Part shown: in pieces, positions 1 through 12,600 of the stretch
Layout of the letters: each line of letters opens with the position of its first letter
How positions within the stretch are numbered: the stretch's first letter is position 1
From: Lachnospiraceae bacterium UBA2860
GTDB taxonomy: Bacteria > Bacillota > Clostridia > Lachnospirales > Lachnospiraceae
Assembly: GCA_002350625.1 (NCBI GenBank)
Contig: DEFE01000041.1
Coordinates: forward strand, 53,637 to 77,216
Direction: 5' to 3'
DNA length: 23,580 nucleotides
Translations under genes and position numbers: made by a program
Notes under the pieces: generated by a model
The model's database searches: none
Seen by the model: only the letters and a program-made list of their open reading frames with translations
What the model was told of the DNA's origin: nothing

Positions 1-164
1 TCCATCAGGTTCTTCATCAGAATGTTCCCCGTGTTTTTCGCCCTGGTAAATCCCGTCTCCACCATGGCGAAGCCTGCCTGCATCCAGAACACGAGCGCCG
101 CGCCGATCAGAAACCAGACGCTGAACACTTCACTTTGCACTGCACCGAGAATTTCCTTAGTCAT
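1..164 (-). CDS. amt: Ammonium transporter (Amt family), N-terminal part only
   Basis: Amt/MEP/Rh channels conduct ammonium/ammonia across the cytoplasmic membrane. Only the first 54 codons lie in the window; the rest is beyond the left edge. The protein starts MTKEILGAVQSE and enters the first membrane segment. The visible stretch includes VFWMQAGFAMVETG and then RAKNTGNILMKN, the conserved N-terminal block of bacterial Amt proteins. The ATG at 164 follows a GGGAGGAG ribosome site at 171-178. The gene is divergent from the asnB-type gene. Its promoter region carries the same LysR-type box plus TTGAC arrangement found at the glutamine synthetase operon, and its leader contains a strong hairpin. 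Family assignment is firm; specificity and completeness cannot be judged from this fragment. Confidence 0.93.
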   Translation of the reverse strand, partial: MTKEILGAVQSEVFSVWFLIGAALVFWMQAGFAMVETGFTRAKNTGNILMKNLM

Positions 165-188
165 CTTTTTCTCCTCCCTTCACGGATT

Positions 189-218
189 AGCCGGCTGCAT
201 GCATCATGCACGCCGGCT
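189..218 (-). promoter_or_regulatory. Strong hairpin in the amt 5' leader
   Basis: On the minus strand AGCCGGC is paired with GCCGGCT and, inside it, TGCATG with CATGCA, around a 3-nt ATG loop with one bulged G. The result is a 13-bp stem located 25 nt upstream of the amt start codon and just upstream of its ribosome site. No run of T follows, so it is not an ordinary terminator. It could be an mRNA stabiliser, an attenuation element or a protein/RNA binding site. The structure is seen directly; any function is inference. Confidence 0.6.
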
Positions 219-250
219 CATGACATCCGCGGCCGTCGAACGTCAGTGAA

Positions 251-280
251 TGTGTATCACAACAAGGAGATGCGCGTCAA
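251..280 (-). promoter_or_regulatory. Putative amt promoter
   Basis: On the minus strand a -35 TTGACG (275-280) is followed after 18 nt by TACACA (251-256). A TG one base upstream of the -10 makes it an extended -10. The predicted start of transcription is near 244, giving a leader of about 80 nt. The LysR-type box at 288-307 lies exactly 7 nt upstream of the -35, as at the three related promoters in this window. Confidence 0.6.
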
Positions 281-287
281 CCGTTTG

Positions 288-307
288 GCCATACCGCTTT
301 CCTTATG
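288..307 (-). promoter_or_regulatory. LysR-type operator upstream of amt
   Basis: On the minus strand CATA is followed after 9 nt by GTATGGC, then 7 nt, then TTGAC. This is the most divergent of the four related boxes: its inner spacing is one base longer, so the strict T-N11-A rule is broken. The GTATGGC-N7-TTGAC half is fully conserved with the asnB and lysR boxes. Binding by the LysR protein at 16586-17539 is inferred. Confidence 0.5.
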
Positions 308-351
308 CCGGTCATTCAAAATAGAAGCATAAAAAAAAGATGGGTACGCGT

Positions 352-372
352 CATACCGGATTCGTATGGCAG
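352..372 (+). promoter_or_regulatory. LysR-type operator upstream of asnB
   Basis: This is a near-perfect dyad, CATAC-N7-GTATG, continuing GGCAG, and it satisfies the T-N11-A rule of LysR-type binding sites. It matches the box upstream of lysR (16503-16523) at 17 of 21 positions. The -35 TTGAC follows the box after 5 nt. The site is placed for activation of asnB; the regulator is inferred to be the LysR protein encoded in this window. Confidence 0.65.
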
Positions 373-377
373 ATCGC

Positions 378-405
378 TTGACTTTCCTTTTTCAAAAAAT
401 AAAAT
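378..405 (+). promoter_or_regulatory. Putative asnB promoter
   Basis: TTGACT (378-383) and TAAAAT (400-405) are separated by 16 nt, with an A-rich spacer end. The predicted transcript starts near 412, giving a short leader of about 27 nt that contains the AGGAGAG ribosome site (427-433) before the ATG at 439. Confidence 0.6.
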
Positions 406-438
406 GGACGTATTATTTTATAGAAAAGGAGAGCGGTT

Positions 439-2031
439 ATGTGTTCGATCCTGGCTTACTGCAGCCCGTCTGCAGATGATGAACTGTTTCAGGAAATGCT
501 CTCCCGGACCGCGTCCCGCGGGCCGGATGCGAGCCGCATCACGAAGTGCGGAGGCGGGCTCATCGGCTTCAACCGCCTGTCCATCATGGGCCTTACTCCG
601 GAGGGCATGCAGCCATTTGTAAAAGGTAATTCCGCCGTCGCCTGCAACGGCGAGCTCTACGGCTTCCGGCTCCTGAAAACGTATCTGGAGCACATGGGAT
701 ATGCCTTCGCCGGTGAGAGCGACTGCGAGCTCCTGCTCCCGCTCTATGAGATCCTCGGCACAAAGATGTTTCCTCTCCTTAACGCCGAGTTCGCGCTTGT
801 TCTTTATGACGGTGAACATGATGAATGGATTGCCGCCAGGGATCCCATCGGGATCCGGCCGCTGTACTACGGCAGGGACGTTAAAGGCGTAATGGTATTT
901 TCTTCGGAGGCGAAAGGGCTTGTCGGCATTTGCGACGAAATAAAGCCATTCCCGCCGGGACACTTCTATAAAGAAGGCAGCTTCGTCTGCTACAGCGACC
1001 CGGCTTCTGCCGGAGACAGCGTAAATGCCGATCTGACAGACACGGATGAGATCTGCCGCGGCATTCATGACCGCCTGATCGAGGGCGTGAAGATCCGCCT
1101 CGACGCGGACGCGCCCATCGGCTTTCTGCTTTCCGGCGGCCTCGACTCCTCGCTCGTGTGCGGCATCGCGGCGAGGGAGCTCCCGCATCCGCTTGAAACC
1201 TTTGCCGTCGGCATGGATGTCGACGCGATTGATCTGAAATACGCGCGCGAGGTCGCCGATTACATCGGCAGCAACCACCACGAAGTCATCATCACGAAAG
1301 ACGACGTGCTGGGCTGCCTGGACGAGCTGATCAAAGCGCTCGGCACCTACGATATCACGACGATCCGCGCCTCGGTCGGCATGTACCTCGTCTCCAGATG
1401 GATCCATGAAAAAACGAATATCCGCGTGCTCCTGACCGGGGAAATCTCCGATGAGCTCTTCGGCTACAAGTACACGGACTTCGCGCCGGATGCCGCAAGC
1501 TTCCAGAAAGAGGCCCAGAAGCGCATCCGCGAGATCCATATGTACGACGTGCTCCGCGCGGACCGCTGCATCTCCGTCAATTCGCTCGAGGCGCGCGTCC
1601 CCTTCGGTGATCTCGCTTTTGTTGACTATGTGATGCGCATCGATCCCGCGAAGAAGATAAACACCTACGGGATCGGCAAATACCTCTTAAGGCACGCCTT
1701 TGAAGAAGACAAGCTCATTCCGCACAGTATCCTCATGCGGGAGAAGGCGGCCTTCTCCGACGCCGTCGGCCACTCCCTCCGCGACGACATCATGGCGTAC
1801 GCGGAAGAACTCTACAGCGACGAAGCCTACGAAAAAAAGCGTGCGCAGTATACGCACGCACGCCCCTTTACCAAGGAATCTCTGCTCTACCGTGAAATTT
1901 TTGAGAAGCATTATCCCGGACAATCCGCCATGGTTGTCGATTTCTGGATGCCGAATAAGGCATGGCCGGGCTGCGATGTCTCCGATCCTTCGGCGCGCGT
2001 GCTCTCGAACTACGGCGCCAGCGGGGAGTAA
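439..2031 (+). CDS. asnB: Asparagine synthase (glutamine-hydrolysing), AsnB type
   Basis: This enzyme makes asparagine from aspartate with ATP, using glutamine as the ammonia source. The protein has 530 residues (E. coli AsnB: 554). It begins MCSILAY, so Cys2 is the N-terminal nucleophile of the class II glutamine amidotransferase domain (about residues 2-200). Typical amidotransferase signatures are RGPDASRI, NGELYG and the ARDPIGIRPLYYG block. The synthetase domain follows, with the pyrophosphate loop SGGLDSS at 232-238 and the family-type C-terminus DPSARVLSNYG. An AGGAGAG ribosome site precedes the ATG. The gene is divergent from amt and shares its promoter architecture, which fits control by nitrogen status. 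It meets the WYL regulator tail to tail with 33 bp between stops and no clear terminator. A side role as another amidotransferase of the AsnB superfamily is possible but less likely given full-length similarity. Confidence 0.92.
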   Translation: MCSILAYCSPSADDELFQEMLSRTASRGPDASRITKCGGGLIGFNRLSIMGLTPEGMQPFVKGNSAVACNGELYGFRLLKTYLEHMGYAFAGESDCELLLPLYEILGTKMFPLLNAEFALVLYDGEHDEWIAARDPIGIRPLYYGRDVKGVMVFSSEAKGLVGICDEIKPFPPGHFYKEGSFVCYSDPASAGDSVNADLTDTDEICRGIHDRLIEGVKIRLDADAPIGFLLSGGLDSSLVCGIAARELPHPLETFAVGMDVDAIDLKYAREVADYIGSNHHEVIITKDDVLGCLDELIKALGTYDITTIRASVGMYLVSRWIHEKTNIRVLLTGEISDELFGYKYTDFAPDAASFQKEAQKRIREIHMYDVLRADRCISVNSLEARVPFGDLAFVDYVMRIDPAKKINTYGIGKYLLRHAFEEDKLIPHSILMREKAAFSDAVGHSLRDDIMAYAEELYSDEAYEKKRAQYTHARPFTKESLLYREIFEKHYPGQSAMVVDFWMPNKAWPGCDVSDPSARVLSNYGASGE

Positions 2032-2064
2032 AACGAACGCCTCTCATTCCGGCAGCTGACCGGC

Positions 2065-3042
2065 TCAGGCCTTAGCAATGATCTCCTCAAGATACTGTTT
2101 ATACGCCTCCCGCACATCCTCCGGCCAGCTGATCCGGATCCCTTTGCCGATCCCGGCAAGCCATCCGAAAAACTGCGGACTTATGGTCACGGTGACCCCC
2201 GCATGAAAGTGCTCCTGATCGTGCGGATGGAGCACCACGTCCGTGCCGAAGCGGTCAATCACCACGCCGGCCAGGTCGTTTTCCCCCTCAAGTGTGATCT
2301 TCCTGTCCTTACCGCCGTACATCCCGAAGGTTTTCCGGGCGTAGGCGGCCAAATCAAAGTCCCTGAAGATCTCTTTTCCGAGCCGCATCTCTTCCGTCAC
2401 CCGCATCTCCTGCATCTTATCCACGCGGTAATGCTTGATCTTTCCGGAAGCGTCTTCATAGCCGACCATATAGTAGTTCTCATCGGCCCAGGTCAGGGCC
2501 CAAGGCGACACGATATACTCCGCGCCGCCTTTTTTCTGTACAAGCTCCTTCCGGACCGTCCACTCACAGTATTTGAAGCCGATCTGCCGGTTATTCTGAA
2601 TGGCTTCGTGTATGGCGTCCACATTGGCATAAATGGCATCGTTGTCCGCTTTGATCCGGTTGTAGATAAACACCTGCCGCTGCAGCTGCCTGGCGTTTTC
2701 ATTGCTGGTCTGTCTCGCCAGCTTCCGGATCAGATCCTCCGATTTCTCCTTCGTGATAAACTTGGAGGACTGCACGGCGTCCACGAGAAGCTTCAGCTCC
2801 GCCAGGTCAAAATCCCGCTTCTCGACATAATACCCGAAGCTGCTTCCCTTCGTCTGCGCGATCTTGAGACCGTAAAGCTGCAGGCGTTTAATATCCGCAT
2901 AGATCGTCTTCCGGTTATAGGAATATTCGTAGCGGGACTGCATTCTCTCACAGAGCTGCGTCGCATTCATCGGATGCGCCGGATCTGTCTCCTCCAGCAG
3001 CGTCTGCATCAGATATAGGATTTTCAGTTTTTCTTCAGCCAT
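2065..3042 (-). CDS. WYL-domain transcriptional regulator (HTH + WYL)
   Basis: This is a 325-residue cytoplasmic regulator. An N-terminal helix-turn-helix of the DeoR/HTH_11 kind occupies about residues 1-75 (MNATQLCERM, then RKTIYADIKRL). It is followed by a helical linker, then a WYL domain from about residue 140 with the pattern SPWALTWADENYYMVGYED and HYRVDKM. A C-terminal WYL-extension-like segment ends with WPEDVREAYKQYLEEI. WYL domains sense ligands such as nucleic acids or nucleotides; the ligand here is unknown. I chose the ATG at 3042, preceded by AGGTG at proper spacing, over the GTG at 3051 that lies inside that ribosome site. The gene lies 55 bp downstream of lrgB in the same direction, so it may be co-transcribed with lrgAB and regulate it. 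That role is inference. Confidence 0.9.
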   Translation of the reverse strand: MAEEKLKILYLMQTLLEETDPAHPMNATQLCERMQSRYEYSYNRKTIYADIKRLQLYGLKIAQTKGSSFGYYVEKRDFDLAELKLLVDAVQSSKFITKEKSEDLIRKLARQTSNENARQLQRQVFIYNRIKADNDAIYANVDAIHEAIQNNRQIGFKYCEWTVRKELVQKKGGAEYIVSPWALTWADENYYMVGYEDASGKIKHYRVDKMQEMRVTEEMRLGKEIFRDFDLAAYARKTFGMYGGKDRKITLEGENDLAGVVIDRFGTDVVLHPHDQEHFHAGVTVTISPQFFGWLAGIGKGIRISWPEDVREAYKQYLEEIIAKA

Positions 3043-3097
3043 AAACAACACCTGTGCCTTGCAGTGAAGCGGACGTTGAGAGCAATCGCAGGACAGC

Positions 3098-3790
3098 CTA
3101 CATCAGGCCGGCGAACAGCGGCGCCAGCACTACCGTGATGATTCCGGAAACCGCGATGGCCAGCCCGCTCATCGCGCCTTCGACTTCTCCCAGCTCTATC
3201 GCTTTCGATGTTCCGATCGCGTGGGCGGCCGCCCCGAAAGCAAGCCCCTTCGAAACGGGATTCTTGATGCGGAATATTCTGCAGATCATCTCTCCGGCGA
3301 CATTTCCGAAAACGCCGGTGAGAATGATGACCGCCACCGTAATCGTCACATAGCCGCCGAGCTCTTCGGATATGCCCATGCCGATGGCCGTGGTGACGGA
3401 TTTCGGGAGGAAGGTGACATATTCCGCATGAGACAGCCCGCAGATCCGGGACAGGACAAAGACCGTTCCCATGCTGACAACCGCGCCTGCAAGAAGCCCC
3501 AGAAGCACGGCCAGATAGTTCTTTTTCAGGAGTTCCCACTGCTCGTACAGGGGGATCGCCAGGCACACGGTCGCCGGCGTCAGAAGATACCCCAGATACT
3601 TTGCGCTTTCATTGTACACTTCGTAATCGATCTTTCCCACAAGAAGCACGACGATCGATATGGCGATCGAAATAAGCAGCGGGTTAAAAATCCCCAGCCT
3701 GAACCTTTTCTTCAGGGCAAAGCCGAGCATATAGGCCATAAGGCTGAGCGTCACCCCCGCATACAGCGAATCGCGGAACAGATTATTCAT
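3098..3790 (-). CDS. lrgB: LrgB family membrane protein
   Basis: The protein has 230 residues and is strongly hydrophobic, with about six to seven membrane segments. The block TFLPKSVTTAIGMGISEELGG is characteristic of LrgB/CidB/YohK, and the GAAAHAIGTSKAIELGE segment near the C-terminus is also family-typical. LrgB works with LrgA. The pair was first described as modulating murein hydrolase activity in Staphylococcus; homologues transport small carboxylates (pyruvate in Bacillus, glycolate/glycerate in plastids). A GGAGGG ribosome site lies just upstream of the ATG. The start overlaps the end of lrgA by 8 bp, indicating translational coupling. The substrate in this organism cannot be told from sequence. 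Confidence 0.95.
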   Translation of the reverse strand: MNNLFRDSLYAGVTLSLMAYMLGFALKKRFRLGIFNPLLISIAISIVVLLVGKIDYEVYNESAKYLGYLLTPATVCLAIPLYEQWELLKKNYLAVLLGLLAGAVVSMGTVFVLSRICGLSHAEYVTFLPKSVTTAIGMGISEELGGYVTITVAVIILTGVFGNVAGEMICRIFRIKNPVSKGLAFGAAAHAIGTSKAIELGEVEGAMSGLAIAVSGIITVVLAPLFAGLM

Positions 3791-4145
3791 GTTTGCCGCC
3801 CTCCGACTTTCTGATCACAAACTGTGAGATCCGGCCTGCTGCCGCCATCACCGTAAATACCGCCACAACCGTGATCAGGCATGTGGGAAGGATGATCGGG
3901 CTGAGCGTTTTCCAGCTGCTGATCAGCCCCACGCCTGCCGGAATAAACATGATCGGCATGATCTCTATGAGGAATTTCCCGGTTTCTCTGACGGATTCAA
4001 GCTTTATGATCCCTGTCATGAGGCCCGCAAACAGCAGAACCATGCCGTAGATGCTTGCCGGGATCGGAAGGGGAAGACATATCTTAAGGATTTCTCCGAT
4101 AAATGTGATCCCCAGGATGATCATGAACTGTTTTAAATACTTCAC
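3783..4145 (-). CDS. lrgA: LrgA/CidA family membrane protein
   Basis: This 120-residue protein has four predicted membrane segments and the family signature LPIPASIYGMVLLFAGLM in its first half, followed by IMPIMFIPAGVGLI. It is the holin-like small partner of LrgB; together they form the carboxylate transport / cell-envelope module described under lrgB. The start codon is GTG at 4145, preceded by AAAGGAG. It is the first gene of the lrgA-lrgB(-WYL regulator) unit. No LytSR two-component pair, the usual regulator of lrgAB in Staphylococcus and Bacillus, is visible here, which makes the adjacent WYL protein the local candidate regulator. Confidence 0.93.
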   Translation of the reverse strand: MKYLKQFMIILGITFIGEILKICLPLPIPASIYGMVLLFAGLMTGIIKLESVRETGKFLIEIMPIMFIPAGVGLISSWKTLSPIILPTCLITVVAVFTVMAAAGRISQFVIRKSEGGKHE

Positions 4146-4169
4146 TTTCTGCCACTCCTTTCCGGTACT

Positions 4170-4217
4170 TGTACATGATCATTATAGTCTAAAAAAGCCC
4201 GCTGTGTACATGACATT
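4170..4217 (-). promoter_or_regulatory. Putative lrgA promoter with flanking direct repeats
   Basis: The minus strand has TATAAT (4181-4186) and, 18 nt upstream, a weak -35 TGTACA (4205-4210). On the plus strand TGTACATGATCATT (4170-4183) and TGTACATGACATT (4205-4217) form an imperfect direct repeat 35 bp apart. One copy overlaps the -10 and the other the -35. This could be the operator of the lrgAB regulator, possibly the WYL protein; the link is inferred. Confidence 0.45.
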
Positions 4218-4243
4218 CGCGGAACATGGCTCCGCCGGAAGCA

Positions 4244-4288
4244 GCTCTGTCCGCGCAAGTATCCTCTGCTCATGGCTCTGTCCGCGCA
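4244..4288 (+). repeat. Pair of 14-bp direct repeats upstream of the secreted protein gene
   Basis: GCTCTGTCCGCGCA occurs at 4244-4257 and again at 4275-4288, 31 bp apart (three helical turns). The pair lies in the 289-bp intergenic region between lrgA and the secreted protein gene. The repeats may be regulator half-sites or a small duplication. Confidence 0.5.
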
Positions 4289-4366
4289 GTGTGATTTAAC
4301 TGTGACTTTGTTATGACTGTGGTGTGCCCTTTTCCCTGTTATCGTATAGACAGGATCATAAAGTAA

Positions 4367-4389
4367 GCATCCGTCGGGGCGGCGGATGC
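4367..4389 (+). promoter_or_regulatory. Leader hairpin before the secreted protein gene
   Basis: GCATCCG and CGGATGC form a perfect 7-bp stem around a 9-nt GC-rich loop, about 45 nt upstream of the ATG at 4435. The word GTAAGCATC occurs at the start of the hairpin (4363-4371) and again just after it (4391-4399). No T-run follows. Function is unknown. Confidence 0.35.
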
Positions 4390-4434
4390 CGTAAGCATCA
4401 GGATGAGATAAAGATTTCCGGAAAGGAGGATGTC

Positions 4435-6496
4435 ATGAAGGCAAGAAAAATCACGGCTGTTATGCTGGCAGCAGCTATGTGCTTCAGCGCAGCCGGAGCT
4501 TCCGTATATGCGGACGATCCGGCAATTGAAGCAATCGAGGATGATTTCTATGAAGCAGCGCCCGTCGAAGAAAGCGCGTATGAAGAAGATCTCGAAGGAG
4601 AAGGCATCATCGACACAGAATACAACTGCGATACTTTCACAGACGGAGCTGTCGCAATGGGCGATGATGAGGAGGATGCGATCGACGCTTCTGCCGACGC
4701 TGACTTTGACATCGTCCGGGAACTGTCAGACGCAGTGGAGTGCGGTATTGAAGAAGGCATTGAAGAAAGCGAAGCATACGATGCAGCCATAGAGGCCGGC
4801 GCGGAGGAAGCGGCTTATGAAGAAGACGCTTTTGAAGAAGAGGCTTCTGAAGAAGAGGCTTTTGAAGACGGCCTCCCCGGGGATGAAGACGAGCCGCTGT
4901 GGCTTATGCTCTGCACCGAAACCGGCGGCAGCTGCAGCCATATCATGATCTTCGAGAAGGCAGACGGTACGTGGGCAGACGAACAGGGTCTCATCTACAC
5001 GGAGAATGTTGACGGGACATGGACTGATGCGAACGGTACGGTCTACCATGAGGACTTTGGTGAAGGGACGGATGAATACACCGGCATCGACTTCGACCCT
5101 GTGGAAATGAATCTGAGCGACCGCGTCTTTCTTGCGGGCACTGAGAGCGGCATCAAAGATACAGCCGTAAAAGAGACAAAAAAGATCACGCAGGCGGCCA
5201 TAAGCGGAGTTCTCGACCTCATCGCCAAGAACAACCCGGAGCTAATTCCGCTGATCGCTCCGTTAAAAGTCGTGATCGGTGAACTGTTCGGACTGAACAG
5301 CAGCCCGGATCCGAATAAAGTCATGCTCGAGAAGCTGGACGAAATCGACGCGCACCTGACAAGCATGGAAAATTACCTGAAGGAACACTGTGAAAATGTC
5401 GTGGCCTTCGACTCCATCGGCGGAGAATTCCAGGCCATAACAAGAGCAATAGAGCCCCTGGAGCTCAAGATCGGCGACATCATGTATCAGTTTGATAAAG
5501 GTGACATCGACAAGGAAGCGTGTGATCGGGAACTCGCCGCGCTTTATAAGAGCTGGGAATACAATTCCCTTATGCAGGGCCTGTCCGGCGCGACATCTGC
5601 ATACGGCGGATTCACCAGCTACACGCTGGAGCCGACAAGTGTCTTCATGGCAGCCTACAATCTGCAGTGCAACAGCGTCATGTTTTCCGGAGAGGCGGTC
5701 GACTGTGTCACGCCGTACCTGCTCCGTCAGCTCTGCATCTACCTGAAAGGATACGGGCTCATCAATATGGTTCTCGACGCCTGCGAAGCCATCAACGGCC
5801 CGGGCAAAACCCACGAGACGAGAAACGCCATGTTCAGAAACACCGGCGGCATCGTGAACGGAACCTTCGACGAGAAGCACCCCGGGGTATTCGCCCTCTA
5901 TGAAGCTTTCTTTGATACCTACCGCTACACTTTCGTCAACAAGAGCTCCAATAAGGCAAATCACGTAAAGCTTGACCGGAACATCATAGCAGCCATATAC
6001 GGATCCAAATCCTACCTGGGAGCGAACGGTACCGCAGCCGACGACAAATGCAAAGCCTATACACCCGAGATCATGTCAAACTGCGCGCTGAGCGCCGAGC
6101 AGATGAAAAATCTCGCGGCTTATGCCAAAGAGAAAAACACATCCGTATACGACCTCCTCATTGACCGCGTCGGCTTCAGGCTTGAAGTGGCTCCCTACCT
6201 TGACCTCTATTCACTCATAGGTATTCAGTACTTAGGCCAGAAGGTCACCGGGGATACGATCATCCCTGCGCTCGGCAATACCACCTTGACGGAATATCTG
6301 CGGAACAGCGACACCTACATGCCGACCGGCTCCCAGTACTTTACAAGCAGGATCCAGTCCACCTTCGGCCGCGGCTGCAAGGCATTCGTCTGGAACTACA
6401 TGCAGGCCATAAAGGTTTCTCAAAAGGGAGCCCTCGACGAGAAGGTCTGCGTGGCATCCAACAGCGGCGGAGCCGTAGACGCCCATCTTCTGTTCT

Positions 6497-6510
<14 letters not shown>
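4435..6510 (+). CDS. Secreted protein of unknown function with acidic N-terminal region
   Basis: I do not recognise this 691-residue protein. The ATG at 4435 follows a strong AAAGGAGG site; an in-frame upstream extension to 4324 lacks one. Residues 1-26 form a signal peptide ending ASVYA. Residues about 27-155 are very acidic low complexity, with repeated E/A/Y/F-rich words such as YEEDAFEEEASEEEAFEDG. Two 16-residue repeats, DGTWxDxxGxxY, begin at 177 and 193 and recall wall-binding-like modules. From about residue 230 a mainly helical part begins. It has a hydrophobic stretch (GVLDLIAKNNPELIPLIAP), an amphipathic stretch (MLEKLDEIDAHLTSMENYL), and then a large domain with several Cys that runs to the end. 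The order (hydrophobic segment, then a heptad helix that may fold into a bundle) is somewhat like alpha-helical pore formers, but this is a guess. Its 3' end overlaps pyrG by 14 bp on the other strand. Confidence 0.85.
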
Positions 6511-9666
<3,156 letters not shown>

Positions 9667-9699
9667 TCTTATCAGCTCCTGTCTTTCCGGCGGCACCTG

Positions 9700-12600
9700 T
9701 CACGCGCCCGCCGCCATTTCCTTAAATGCTTCCTCCACGGCGTGCTCGTGCGAAAGACCTGTCTCCTCATGCCGCGCCGTCGCCGTCATCATATGCATGT
9801 AGTCGTCCGGCACGATCTTTTTGAAGTCCGGCAGGTAGGCGTCCAGATGATCGAGGACTTCCCTTCCGAAAACCGATCCCGTCTCGCGCACGTAATCCTC
9901 CAGAATCTCTTTCAGCTCCGCGGCGTCATACTTGTCGCTCACCTCGTACATCGAGGCCATGTCCTTATTCATCCGCAGATAGAGCGTGTGATCGCGGTCG
10001 AGCACATAGGCGATGCCCCCGCTCATGCCGGCCGCAAAGTTCTTTCCGGTCGGCCCGAGGATCACGGCCCTGCCGCCGGTCATATACTCGAGCCCGTGGT
10101 CGCCGCAGCCCTCCGAGACGGCCGTCGCGCCGGAGTTTCTCACGAGGAAGCGCTCGCCCGCGATCCCGCAGATATAGGCTTTTCCGCCGGTGGCTCCATA
10201 GAGGGCGACATTTCCGACGATGATGTTTTCATGCGCCTTGTACGCGGCGCCTTCCGGCGGCATCACCACGAGCTTGCCGCCCGACAGGCCCTTGCCGAAT
10301 CCGTCGTTGGCGTCTCCTCGAAGGACGATGGACAGCCCCTTCGGGATAAAGGCGCCGAAAGACTGTCCGCCGCCGCCCGCTGCGCGGATGCGCACTGCGT
10401 CCTCGGGAAGATCCGTGAGGCCCGCGCGCAATATCTCGCTGCCGAGCCGCGTGCCGAACGCGCGGTCGGTGCTCGACACCTGCACCTCCACTTGCATCTG
10501 TTCCCCTTGCATGAGGCCCGGCAGCATCTCCTTAAATGCCGGGATCAGCGTCCGCTCGTCGACTGTTTTCTCCAGATGGAAATCGTAGATATCATCTGTG
10601 CGGAAATGCCGGCTCTCCGCATGCGCGAATCTGGGGTTTAAGAGGGTGCTAAGATCCGCCAGCTTTCCGCGCGGCGCGGAGGACTCGTCCCTCACCCTCA
10701 GGCAGTCCGTGCGGCCGACCATCTCCTCCACGGTTTTAAAGCCCAGGCGCGCCATGATCTCCCGCAGCTCCTCCGCGATAAAGCGCATGAAATTCATGAC
10801 GTGCTCCGGCTTTCCGGCAAAGCGCTTCCTGAGCTCCTCATTCTGCGTCGCAATGCCGGCGGGACAGGTGTCCCTGGAGCAGACGCGCATCATCATGCAG
10901 CCCATGGAGACGAGAGGAGCCGTAGCGAACCCGAACTCCTCCGCGCCGAGAAGCGCCGCGATCGCCACGTCCCTCCCGCTCATGAGCTTGCCGTCTGTCT
11001 CGAGGATCACCCGGGACCTGAGCCCGTTCTCGATGAGGGCCTGGTGCGCCTCTGAGATGCCAAGCTCCCAGGGAAGGCCCGCGTGATGGATCGAGGACGA
11101 GGGCGCCGCGCCGGTGCCGCCGTCATAGCCCGAGATGAGGATGACCTGCGCGCCCGCTTTGGCGACGCCGCAGGCGATCGTTCCGACGCCGGACTCCGAC
11201 ACAAGCTTGACGGAGATCCTGGCCCGGTCGTTCGCGTTCTTCAGGTCATAGATCAGCTGCGCGAGATCTTCGATCGAATAGATATCGTGATGCGGCGGCG
11301 GAGAGATCAGGGTTACGCCGGGCGTAGAGCATCTGGTCGCCGCGATCGGCGGATGCACCTTCCGGCCGGGCAGATGCCCGCCCTCTCCCGGCTTCGCGCC
11401 CTGCGCCATCTTGATCTGGATTTCCTCCGCGCTCCCGAGGTATCTTGCCGTCACGCCGAATCTCCCGGAGGCCACCTGCTTCACGGCGCTGTTCAGATTC
11501 GTGCCGAAGCGGGCAGGATCCTCGCCGCCCTCGCCGGTATTTGATTTCCCGCCGAGCGCGTTCATGGCGGCCGCGAGCGTCTGGTGCGCCTCTTTTGACA
11601 GCGAGCCGTAGGACATCGCGCCGGTCTGGAAGCGCTTCACGATTTCGTCCGCGCTCTCGACCTCTTCAATCGGTACGGCAGCGCCGGCGGGCGCGAAATC
11701 CAGGAGGGCGCGCAGCGTGTGCGGCCGTCCCTCCGCGTCCACCATTTTCGTATATTCTTTAAACCGCCCGTAGTCGCCGAGGCGGACCGCGCTCTGCAGC
11801 GCGACGATCGTCTCCGGAGAGTACAGATGGTCCTCTTTATCCGGGCCGCTCCTAAGCGCGTGGAAGCCGAGGGAATCCAGGCTCGTGTCGACCGTAAGCC
11901 CCAGCGGGTCGAAGGCGTGCGTGTGCCGGCTCTCGACGTCCTCGCTGAGCTCTTTTAACGTGACGCCGCCGACCCGGCTGACCGTGCCGGCGAAATACGC
12001 GTCGATCACCTCTTTGGAAATGCCGACCGCCTCGAAGATGCGGGACGACTGATAGGACTGCAAAGTTGAAATGCCCATCTTGGCCGCGATCTTCACGACG
12101 CCGCCAAGCAGCGCCGCGTTGTAATCCTCGATCGCCGTGTGCTCGTCCTTGTCGAGCATGCCGATCCGAATCATCTCGGCGATGCATTCGTGGGCCAGAT
12201 ACGGCTGGATCGCGCGCACGCCGAAGCCGAGCAGAACGGCTGCGTGGTGCACCTCGCGGATCTCCCCGCTCTCGAGGATGAGGGAGACCTGCGTCCGCCG
12301 CCGCGTGAGCACGAGGTGCTGCTCGACGGAAGAGACGGCGAGCAGGGACGGGAGCGGCACGTGGTTCTCATCCACGCCGCGGTCGGACAGGATTATGATG
12401 TTGTGTCCCTCTCCCACCGCCTTGTCCACGGCGATGTTGAGCTGCGTGAGCGCGTGCTCCATGGATGTGTGTTTGTAGAAAAGAATGGACACCACGGCCG
12501 TGTGGAAGCCCTTCCGGTCAAGGCTCCTGATTTTCATCAGGTCGACGCCGGTCAGGATCGGGTTGTTGACCTCAAGGACCGCGCAGTTTTCGCTGCCGGC

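Noticed and set aside
418..1539. 373-codon open frame on the minus strand
   Set aside because: Antisense to asnB, whose Cys2, SGGLDSS and C-terminal motifs are intact; no ribosome site.
2203..3018. 271-codon open frame on the plus strand
   Set aside because: Antisense to the WYL regulator and without a supported start.
4324..4434. Upstream in-frame start for the secreted protein
   Set aside because: It would bury the signal peptide behind 37 residues; the ATG at 4435 has a strong ribosome site and begins a normal signal peptide.
9667..9696. GTG start for GltD
   Set aside because: The added ten residues are atypical, while the internal ATG gives the conserved MGKATGFM start with AGGAG upstream.
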